A DNA stretch of 52,194 nt. Source: Clostridia bacterium (lineage in GTDB: Bacteria; Bacillota; Clostridia; Oscillospirales; RGIG8002). The position numbers were made by a program, and so were the translations under genes. Under the pieces are notes generated by a model. The model worked only from the letters and a program-made list of their open reading frames with translations. It ran no database searches and was not told where the DNA came from. The stretch is from assembly GCA_017616855.1 (NCBI GenBank), contig JAFZXI010000064.1, positions 1 through 52,194 on the forward strand. Reading direction: 5' to 3'. Below, piece by piece: positions 33,286 to 40,470 of the stretch. Within the stretch, counting starts at the first letter, position 1; each line of letters starts with the position of its first letter.

Positions 33286-34406
33286 GAGGAATTGAATTAC
33301 TTGAAATGATGGAGTTCATCGACCCCGAATATATCGAAGCCGCCGATGCGCTGCCTGAAAAAACCGTCATAACGTCGTTCAGACCCTGGATGAAATGGGC
33401 TGTCGCGGCTATACTGATCGTCGTTATCGGCGTCGGGACGCCCGTCGCGCTGAATATGATGGGTGTTTTCCGCAACGAAAACTTCGTTTCCCCGAGCGGC
33501 GGCAGCGGCAACTCCGGCGTCATAACGTCTTATGGCAGTTCAGAGGAAAGATCAGAGGAAGTATCAAGCGCTGAGACGGGCGAAAATGGAACACTTGAAT
33601 CTTCGGTTGAATCTACGGCAATGATTAATAGTTCATTAGATCAGCATGGGAACATCAGTTCTGCATCAGGAGGTGAGGAAAACGTCACTGATACCACAAT
33701 GCCCGCTTGGGAGGACAAATTCATATTAAATGAAGTGAATTTCGTTAAAGTGAATATTTCTGATGTAACTTATCAGATAAACGGAGAAAATGTCACGTTT
33801 ACTTATGGATACTCATCTTTTGTTAAGATGAATGCAGATATGGATCTTAATGGTAAGCAAAGTCATTATGTTATTGATCATTATATTGGCAGTAATGGCG
33901 GCACTATTTCAATTATCGAAGGCTCCTATGATTTAATTAAATATGCATCAAACATTAGCTCTAATGAGTCAGTTGGTGATGAAATCTCCGAATCGGAAGC
34001 AGTTGAAATCGCAAAACGCATAGCCGTAAACACTAGCGTTATTTTGAGAGGTGTTGATGAAAACGCAAGCGCCTCAATAAAAGCTGTGGATGAAAAATAC
34101 TATGTTGTTTTATCTGTACCGGAAGGAAGAATTGATATTTATATCGACAAGACAGGTGCGTTGCTGTATTTTGTCGCAATTAAGGATGTTTCGCAACAGC
34201 TTTCTCCCGAAATGATAGCTATAGCGAGAGAGCGTATGAAAGCAAAATTGGTTGAGTTAAATAATAATCCGAACGAGAAATATGTTTTGGATGCTGAGCG
34301 ATTTATAAGATTGGGTGATAGTATATATGCGATTTTTAGTGTTAATTACTATCCTCATAATGATTCTAACGTGCATAGTGTGTATCAATTCTATTGTGCT
34401 ATTTAG
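33282..34406 (+). CDS. Single-pass membrane protein, putative anti-sigma factor/sensor
   Basis: A 374-aa protein with a short cytoplasmic head (1-36) that reads ELLEMMEFIDPEYIEAAD. Similar heads occur in proteins encoded next to sigma factors in gut Clostridia. One transmembrane helix (about 37-60) follows, then a ~310-residue extracellular part. That part begins with a Ser/Glu-rich linker and ends with a PepSY/YpmB-like repeat of strands and helices (about 235-374). No zinc-binding anti-sigma motif is present, so the role is inferred from the four-base overlap with the sigma gene and the topology. From about 33530 the DNA becomes AT-rich. RseP could cleave it in the membrane. Confidence 0.7.
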   Translation: MRGIELLEMMEFIDPEYIEAADALPEKTVITSFRPWMKWAVAAILIVVIGVGTPVALNMMGVFRNENFVSPSGGSGNSGVITSYGSSEERSEEVSSAETGENGTLESSVESTAMINSSLDQHGNISSASGGEENVTDTTMPAWEDKFILNEVNFVKVNISDVTYQINGENVTFTYGYSSFVKMNADMDLNGKQSHYVIDHYIGSNGGTISIIEGSYDLIKYASNISSNESVGDEISESEAVEIAKRIAVNTSVILRGVDENASASIKAVDEKYYVVLSVPEGRIDIYIDKTGALLYFVAIKDVSQQLSPEMIAIARERMKAKLVELNNNPNEKYVLDAERFIRLGDSIYAIFSVNYYPHNDSNVHSVYQFYCAI

Positions 34407-34467
34407 CATTCGTTCAATGGGTTATATCCTTGAATGATATGCTTTAAAAAATTTAGGAGGAATTAAT

Positions 34468-36270
34468 ATGATGATTAAACGTGTGGTCGCTATTGTATTA
34501 TGCATTGCATTGACTGCGATCATAATGCCTACTTTGGCGTTCGCCGATGAAGGGAAGCAGATTGAAAGCAAGCACAAAACGGGAGACATTGTTCCTGGAC
34601 AGATAATATTACAACTAAAGGAGCCATATTACACATTTGATGGACCTCACTATGATCTTAGAGAATTGCTTCCGGAAATAGAAATTGAGTCTTATACCGA
34701 TATATTCCTTTCTGTTATCACGGCGCGTGAAAAACCTAGGGAAGAAATGAAACCCGATATGGTTGCGAGTGTCGGCACGGAATTTGGAATAAATCTCACC
34801 GAAAAAACGGTAGAGGCTTCTTTGCGTGCTATTAACCTACTTAAAGATAATCCATATGTCAAACTCGTAGAGCCGAATCTTTATGTTGAGCCGTTGTATA
34901 CAATTCCGAATGACCCGCTTTACGCTCCGTCGATTGGCACGCCGCAATGGGGTCTAGAGAAAATCGGTGCACCGGAAGCATGGGATTATATAACAGGTAG
35001 TGATATGACGGACGGCTCTGAATTGGATGATTATGTAAGAGTTGCCGTTATAGATTCTGGTATTTATGATCAACATCCAGATCTTGTGAATAATCTCGAT
35101 ATGTCACTTGCGTATAATGCGTATTATAATACGCTCGGTTATACTTCAGACACTTACGGACACGGAACTCATGTTGCTGGAATAATTGGTGCGGAAGGTA
35201 ATAATCTGGAGTGTATAGCAGGGGTGTGTTGGCGCATACAAATGGTGCCAATTAAAATAATGGATCCGTACAATGATACTGACGCTTTACTTATTAAAAA
35301 AGCTATAGAGTATGCAAAAGATAATGATATATATATTGCCAATCTAAGTTATACTCTTGTTGATTGCGCGGCTTTAAAACAAGCAATTGAGGATTATTCC
35401 GATGCAGGAGGATTATTGGTTATTGCTGCCGGGAATAGCAATACAAATCTCAATTATAGTAATTTGTATCGTTATGTATCAGGGATTTCCGGCGTAATTA
35501 TTGTTGGAGGACTCGATTATAATATGACAGATGATTCTCCTTATAGCGGTTATTGTTTTGGAGATGAGGTTGTTGACCTTTATGCACCAAGTCGATCAAT
35601 CGTCAGCACAGTACCTTATTCTATAAATCCATCAGGATACTTGGAAGCTAATGGCACGTCAATGGCTGCGCCGTTTGTAACGGGTACTGCCGCACTTATA
35701 AAATCAGCAAACACTTCGTACGGCGCCTCAACAATAAAGAAGAGGATACTTGATAACGTTACGACATCGGCTAATCTTACAAACTTTTGCATAACCGGCG
35801 GAAGGCTAAATATTCCGGATGCTTTATACGATATGGGGTATCGGGTCATAATTTCCAATACTATGACTCACGGAACGGTGCTCCCCTCCGCGATATTTAC
35901 AAAGCCGAATACGATCGTATATCTGACGGCGTATCCGGATGCGGGCTATATGCTGAAGCCGGGGACGATGAAGCATAATTCAAACAATACGGTTCAGATC
36001 AGTAAGTGGCGCTGCTTCTGCGCTATGCCGTATTCAAACGACACGATAACTGCGCAGTTCTATATGGTCGGCGACGTTGACCTTGACGGATATATCACGA
36101 TAGCTGATTCGCTTGCTGCGCTGCGCCATTATACGGGGCAGATCACGTTGACGGGCGACGCCTTACTTGCTGCCGACGTTGACGGCGATAACGACGTCGA
36201 TAACGACGATGCGCAGTATATCGCGGATTACTGCGCGGGAACGATCACGGTGTTCCCAATAGAGTTGTAG
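34468..36270 (+). CDS. Secreted subtilisin-like S8 serine protease with C-terminal dockerin
   Basis: A 600-aa pre-pro-protease. The signal peptide is about 1-26 (AFA cleavage). The propeptide (~38-142) has an I9-like fold with LLPEIEIES and TEFGINLTEKT. The S8 domain spans ~150-455 with the triad Asp196 (AVIDSGI), His232 (GHGTHVAG) and Ser398 (NGTSMAAP), and oxyanion Asn323 (AAGNS). A ~75-residue linker domain follows, then a dockerin-like pair of calcium loops (GDVDLDGYIT; ADVDGDNDVD) at ~535-592. AGGAGG lies seven bases upstream of the ATG. The catalytic part is AT-rich (16 G/C of 60 at 35281-35340), while the dockerin end is not (30 of 60 at 36061-36120). The dockerin implies docking to a cohesin protein encoded elsewhere. 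Confidence 0.9.
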   Translation: MMIKRVVAIVLCIALTAIIMPTLAFADEGKQIESKHKTGDIVPGQIILQLKEPYYTFDGPHYDLRELLPEIEIESYTDIFLSVITAREKPREEMKPDMVASVGTEFGINLTEKTVEASLRAINLLKDNPYVKLVEPNLYVEPLYTIPNDPLYAPSIGTPQWGLEKIGAPEAWDYITGSDMTDGSELDDYVRVAVIDSGIYDQHPDLVNNLDMSLAYNAYYNTLGYTSDTYGHGTHVAGIIGAEGNNLECIAGVCWRIQMVPIKIMDPYNDTDALLIKKAIEYAKDNDIYIANLSYTLVDCAALKQAIEDYSDAGGLLVIAAGNSNTNLNYSNLYRYVSGISGVIIVGGLDYNMTDDSPYSGYCFGDEVVDLYAPSRSIVSTVPYSINPSGYLEANGTSMAAPFVTGTAALIKSANTSYGASTIKKRILDNVTTSANLTNFCITGGRLNIPDALYDMGYRVIISNTMTHGTVLPSAIFTKPNTIVYLTAYPDAGYMLKPGTMKHNSNNTVQISKWRCFCAMPYSNDTITAQFYMVGDVDLDGYITIADSLAALRHYTGQITLTGDALLAADVDGDNDVDNDDAQYIADYCAGTITVFPIEL

Positions 36271-36332
36271 TGTTTTCGAACAGTGCACGGTTCTTAAACA
36301 AATAATCAAATATTACGAAAGGAGGAATTGTT

Positions 36333-37244
36333 ATGAAAAAGCTTTATAAACGCTTGCTTGCGGTCGTGCTTTGCTTGGCGCTGACGGCGGCGATAGCTCC
36401 GGCAACGGTATTCGCATCGTACGATAGAGAGCAGGGCAGGGTTAGGCCGGGCGTCTTTCTTTTGAAACTGAAAGAACAATACCTTGGGAATCTTAGAGAT
36501 CTGTTCCCTGAGATTGGTATTGAAGCCTATACTGATGAAAGAAAAACTAAATACTTCAATGAGCATAGTATAATTAGTTCGATACCTCCGCAAGATGATT
36601 TTGGAATGTATTTCATAGTGCATACTTCTGAAAACACCAGCGATGCAGTTATCTACGCGATGGCAATTCTTGAAAATGATCCGCTTGTTGAGTATGTTGC
36701 GCCGATTGATTATATCGATGGTGAGTTTTTCTTCATTAGTTTCTATGAGCCCTACAATGGCGACATTGCCGAGCTGCTTGCGGAGTTTTTGCCTGACATC
36801 GAGATTGAGAGCGTTAGAGAGGAAACCGAAACATTACGTTCAATATTGACTCAGCACGGCAAAGAATTCAGCGATTCTCTCAAAGCGCGTATCAATACGG
36901 AATTTAGGATTACACTTGTCGAAAAGACCGGCGATGCCGTCTTGAACGCGGTGAATAGAATTGAGCAAAGCAATTTTGATTTAATCAAAAGTGTCTATCC
37001 ATTGATTTGGCAAGATAATGGACCCAGACCTTTGGTTGAGTGGGGCAAAGAAGATAATGTAGTTATCGACCCGCCCGTCGATGATAAGCTTACAGTTGCC
37101 GAAGCGCTGGATGTTCTCCGTGTTGCCGCAGGGCTTGCGGTAGCCACTCCCGAAGAGGAGGTCGAATTCGACAAAGACGGCGACGGGGAAGTCACCGTGA
37201 ACGACGCGCTGATCGTTCTCCGCATCGCCGCAGGGCTTGCGTAA
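36333..37244 (+). CDS. Secreted dockerin protein with two subtilisin-propeptide (I9-like) domains and no protease
   Basis: A 303-aa secreted protein: signal peptide ~1-28, propeptide-like unit 1 (~37-127), unit 2 (~131-223) and a dockerin-like C-terminus (~251-303) with two ALxVLRxAAGL helices and one intact calcium loop (DKDGDGEVT). Unit 2 aligns well with the neighbouring protease's propeptide: FLPDIEIES against LLPEIEIES, and NTEFRITLVEKT against GTEFGINLTEKT. Unit 1 has LFPEIGIEAYTD and the closing ENDPLVEYVAP, against KDNPYVKLVEP. There is no catalytic domain. Free-standing I9 domains can inhibit subtilases, so a tethered inhibitor or chaperone of the adjacent protease is the best inference. 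GGAGG lies just upstream of the ATG. Confidence 0.82.
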   Translation: MKKLYKRLLAVVLCLALTAAIAPATVFASYDREQGRVRPGVFLLKLKEQYLGNLRDLFPEIGIEAYTDERKTKYFNEHSIISSIPPQDDFGMYFIVHTSENTSDAVIYAMAILENDPLVEYVAPIDYIDGEFFFISFYEPYNGDIAELLAEFLPDIEIESVREETETLRSILTQHGKEFSDSLKARINTEFRITLVEKTGDAVLNAVNRIEQSNFDLIKSVYPLIWQDNGPRPLVEWGKEDNVVIDPPVDDKLTVAEALDVLRVAAGLAVATPEEEVEFDKDGDGEVTVNDALIVLRIAAGLA

Positions 37245-37266
37245 GTTTTGTCTTGGTCAACAGATA

Positions 37267-37305
37267 AAAAAGCATCCGCTTTCCGATAGGAGGGCGGATG
37301 CTTTT
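37267..37305. terminator. Bidirectional terminator between the I9-dockerin gene and the ECF operon
   Basis: AAAAAAGCATCCGC (to 37279) pairs with GCGGATGCTTTT (from 37294). A run on the left and T run on the right let it serve both converging genes. Confidence 0.88.
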
Positions 37306-37319
37306 GATTATATTCGTAT

Positions 37320-37994
37320 TTATATCCCGTATTTGATTTTGAGGCGTTCGATCTTTTTGCCTATCGGTTTGGCGAGCAGCAGCAGGAATATTACGTTCGA
37401 TACAGCGTAGGTTATCGTGAAGGGGAGTGAAGACGCGATCTTCGTCGCATAGACGCCGAAGTCGAAAACGTTCGTATACCACATCGCCGTGTTGATATCC
37501 ATTATCAGCGAGAATATGACTCCGGCGAGCGCTCCGTAAACGCAGGTGATGATGAGGTTCCTGCGCAGCAGCGGCGCGAGCAGCCCCGCGAAAAGCCCGA
37601 CGAGCCCCCATGCGAGCATCTGGTACGGCGTCCACGGGCCCTGCCCGAAGTAAAAGTTCGATATCAGCGCCGTCATCGCGCCGCAGATGAAGCCGGCTTC
37701 GCCTCCGAAGTACATGGAGAGCAGTATTATTATCGCCGTCACGGGCTTGAATGCGGGGATGACCGCAAACACGAGCCGTCCGACTATAGAGAGCACGCAC
37801 ATTATCGCGATAACGATGAGCTGACGCGCGCTGTTCTCCTTTTTCTCAAACGAGAGGAAAAGCGCCGCGAGCGCGAAAACGACGATTATCAGCGAAAGAT
37901 ACGCGTAGCTTTTATCGGCGAAAACCGTGAAGCCGAGCAGCACGATTATCGGAACGGAGATCAGCAGCAGCGCGATGGAAAGCTTCTTTCTCAT
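37320..37994 (-). CDS. ECF transporter S component (candidate corrinoid-specific subunit)
   Basis: A 224-aa membrane protein with about six hydrophobic helices, the substrate-binding subunit of an ECF importer. The stretch FYFGQGPWTPYQMLAWG, followed by GLFAGLLA, matches S components I associate with cobalamin-type (CbrT-like) ECF systems. ATG 37994 overlaps the EcfA stop by four bases. A longer reading to 38180 only adds Arg-rich sequence antisense-like to EcfA. It is the last gene of a five-gene operon behind a cobalamin-type riboswitch, which supports a corrinoid as substrate. Confidence 0.85.
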   Translation of the reverse strand: MRKKLSIALLLISVPIIVLLGFTVFADKSYAYLSLIIVVFALAALFLSFEKKENSARQLIVIAIMCVLSIVGRLVFAVIPAFKPVTAIIILLSMYFGGEAGFICGAMTALISNFYFGQGPWTPYQMLAWGLVGLFAGLLAPLLRRNLIITCVYGALAGVIFSLIMDINTAMWYTNVFDFGVYATKIASSLPFTITYAVSNVIFLLLLAKPIGKKIERLKIKYGI

Positions 37995-39619
37995 TGCGGC
38001 TTCCTTCCGTTTTCGGCGCAGAGTTTCACGACGTTTTCGACAGTTACGGCGCGGTCGTAGTATCCGCGGCTCATGCGGCTCGCGGCGGTCGTGTAGAAGT
38101 TGTTTTCGGAGAAGAAGGTCTCCGGGTCCTCGACCGCGGCGACGGAGCCGTTGAAGAAGAGCGCGCAGCGGTCGGCGCATGCGGCGGCGAATTCGACGTC
38201 GTGCGTGACGAGCAATATGGTGACGCCGTTTTCTTTGAGGTCGCGGAGGATTTTGATTATGCGGCGTTTCGCCGCGGCGTCGATGCCCTTCGTCGGCTCG
38301 TCGAGCAGGAGCAGTCGCGGCTTGAGCAGCAGGATCTTCGCGAGCGCGCAGAGCTGCTGTTCGCCTCCGCTGAGGTCGTACGGGTGCTTTTCGAGGTAAG
38401 GCGAAACGTCAAACGGAAGGGAGGAGAAGTCGTCGCTTATCTCGCTCAGATCGTCCTTGACGGTGTCGCGCAGGAAGACCGTCTGCACGTCCTGCGGCAG
38501 CATGGCGACGCCGTTTTTGTATAGCTCTCCGCCCTTGTAGGCGGAGATTTTTTTGCCGAACACTTCGACTTTGCCGGAATACGCTTTCAGCAGTCCGGCG
38601 GCAACGGAGAGTGCCGTAGTTTTGCCGGATGCGTTGTCGCCGAGGATGCAGAAGATTTCGCCTTTGCGGACGGAGAGGTCCATATCGTTCAGAACGTCCG
38701 GAAGCTCTCTGGCGTAGCGGAAGAAAACGCGGGAGAAGCGAAGTATTTCTTCGCCGGATACGCGTTCGACGGGTGGAAGCGACCTTGTCGCGTTGCCGTA
38801 TCCGCTTTCGATGAAGGCGCGGCCTTCTTTTACCGTCAGCGGCGGTTCGCTGTCGTCGCCGAGCGCTTTGCAGATGCGGACCGCGGAGGGCATCGCGGCT
38901 TCCATCGGGTCGTCGTTCGCCATTCTGGAGGCGACGGCGCGAGGCGTGTCGTATGCGGCTATCCTGCCGTCTTTAAGTTGTATCGCCTTGTCGGCGACGA
39001 GGAAAAGGTCCTCGAGGCGATGCTCGGAAATGATTATCGTCAGCGAAAGCTCGCGGTTGAGCTTCGCGAGCGTCGCGATAAATTCGGAGGCGGCGATCGG
39101 GTCGAGCTGGCTCGTCGGCTCGTCGAGCAGCAGCAACTTCGGCTGCGTCACCATGACGGAGGCGAGGTTGAGCAGCTGCTTCTGTCCGCCGGAAAGCTCG
39201 GAAACGTCGCGCAGGAACCAGTTGCCGATGCCGAAGTAGCTCGCCATCTCGCTTATCCTGCGGTTGACTGCGCTTTTTGAAACGCCGGCGCTTTCGAGTC
39301 CGAACGCGAGCTCGTGCCAGACCTTGTCGGTCACAATCTGCGTTTCCGGTTTTTGCATGACGAAGCCGATTTCGCCCGCGGAGGTGCGGGCGTCCAGCTC
39401 GGAAAGCTCGGTCCCGCAGAATGTGACGCTGCCGGACTTTTCGCCCGCGGGCGAAAGCTCGCGCTTCAGCATGCGCAGGAGTGTTGTTTTTCCGCAACCG
39501 GTCTCGCCGAAGAGTACGACGAAGTCGCCGGCGTTTACCTTGAATGAAACGTCGGAAAGCGCGTTACGGTCGCTGTTCGGATATTTGAAGGTCAGATTGC
39601 GGACGTCAAGTATTTCCAT
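37991..39619 (-). CDS. ECF transporter fused ATPase (EcfA-EcfA)
   Basis: A 542-aa protein with two complete ABC ATPase domains in one chain. Domain 1 (~1-240): Walker A GETGCGKTT, signature LSGGQKQ, Walker B LLLLDEP. Domain 2 (~300-530): Walker A GDNASGKTT, signature LSGGEQQ, Walker B LLLLDEP with TKGID. Such fusions replace the separate EcfA1 and EcfA2 and are seen in dedicated ECF systems. ATG 39619 has AGAGGATAAA upstream and lies inside the end of ecfT (28-base overlap). It powers import through the S component encoded next. Confidence 0.93.
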   Translation of the reverse strand: MEILDVRNLTFKYPNSDRNALSDVSFKVNAGDFVVLFGETGCGKTTLLRMLKRELSPAGEKSGSVTFCGTELSELDARTSAGEIGFVMQKPETQIVTDKVWHELAFGLESAGVSKSAVNRRISEMASYFGIGNWFLRDVSELSGGQKQLLNLASVMVTQPKLLLLDEPTSQLDPIAASEFIATLAKLNRELSLTIIISEHRLEDLFLVADKAIQLKDGRIAAYDTPRAVASRMANDDPMEAAMPSAVRICKALGDDSEPPLTVKEGRAFIESGYGNATRSLPPVERVSGEEILRFSRVFFRYARELPDVLNDMDLSVRKGEIFCILGDNASGKTTALSVAAGLLKAYSGKVEVFGKKISAYKGGELYKNGVAMLPQDVQTVFLRDTVKDDLSEISDDFSSLPFDVSPYLEKHPYDLSGGEQQLCALAKILLLKPRLLLLDEPTKGIDAAAKRRIIKILRDLKENGVTILLVTHDVEFAAACADRCALFFNGSVAAVEDPETFFSENNFYTTAASRMSRGYYDRAVTVENVVKLCAENGRKPQ

Positions 39620-40470
39620 TTTATCCTCTCCTTCAGTTCGAGCAGGGCGGGGAGCAGCGCGAGCGCTCCGTAGAATACGTAGCAAAGAATAATCAGCGGC
39701 GACGCCGTCGGCAGCACGATGTTGGGGTAGAACTCCATCGAAAGTCCGCCGACCGCAGCGAAGGTTATCGCTCCTGCGGCGAGCATGGCGGCGATGACCG
39801 TGAAAACGACGTCGGAAACGTGGTATTTGAAGAGTGAAAACGGCTTGCGGTGTTTCAATCCGTAGCCGCGCGCTTTCATCGAGTCCGCGGTGTCTATCGA
39901 GTTCTCGAGCGACCAGGTCGTGAGAATCGAAAAGACGCGGGCTGAGCCCTTCAGCTTGTCGGTGATATTGTCGGCGGAATAGAGCCCCATCGCTTTCTGG
40001 GCGTTTCTTATTTTCGCGCTTTGCTGCTTGAAAAGCGGGATATAGCGCAGGGCGGTGCAGAGTATGAGCGAAGATTTCGGCAGTACGCTTCCTGTCAGAT
40101 AAAGCAGTTTTTCGCCGGTCATTACGAGCGAAAACGAACGGAACCATATGATGATTCCGACTATCATTATTGCGGAGACGGCGCCGTAGATTATCGCTTC
40201 GAGCGTTACGGGCTTGTTGTTGATGAAGAAAAGCTCGGTTTCGCCGTGGTGCGATATGAGTGGGTTTATGAGCGTAATGCCGAAGAAAAGGATGATATAA
40301 AGCCATATTCCGCTCTTTTCGCCGCTCTTTTTAACACAGATAAGGCAAAGCACCGAACCGGCAAGAGAAAACGCGAGAATGACGGGGTCGAGCACGAACA
40401 TCGGGAGCAGGATGACGGTTATAAAATACAGCATGAGCGCGGAAGGATGGAGGCGTTTTATGTCAGTCAT
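39592..40470 (-). CDS. ECF transporter transmembrane component EcfT
   Basis: A 292-aa membrane protein with about six to seven hydrophobic segments. The coupling motif SMKARGYG near residue 205 is the second Ala-Arg-Gly motif that contacts the ATPases, and an amphipathic helix with KIRNAQKAMG precedes it at about 155. Its ATG overlaps the end of the transcobalamin-like gene by eight bases. It links the fused ATPase with the S component, and since all parts lie in one operon the system looks like a dedicated (group I) ECF transporter. Confidence 0.92.
   Translation of the reverse strand: MTDIKRLHPSALMLYFITVILLPMFVLDPVILAFSLAGSVLCLICVKKSGEKSGIWLYIILFFGITLINPLISHHGETELFFINNKPVTLEAIIYGAVSAIMIVGIIIWFRSFSLVMTGEKLLYLTGSVLPKSSLILCTALRYIPLFKQQSAKIRNAQKAMGLYSADNITDKLKGSARVFSILTTWSLENSIDTADSMKARGYGLKHRKPFSLFKYHVSDVVFTVIAAMLAAGAITFAAVGGLSMEFYPNIVLPTASPLIILCYVFYGALALLPALLELKERIKWKYLTSAI

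Noticed and set aside
34468-37244. A cellulosome locus
   Set aside because: Dockerin-like ends are present but no cohesin or scaffoldin gene and no plant-wall hydrolases lie in the window, so only the anchoring modules can be claimed.
39620-40306. Long N-terminal extension of the fused EcfA
   Set aside because: It would overlap almost all of ecfT out of frame and is Arg/His-rich; the ATG at 39619 starts a standard ABC domain.
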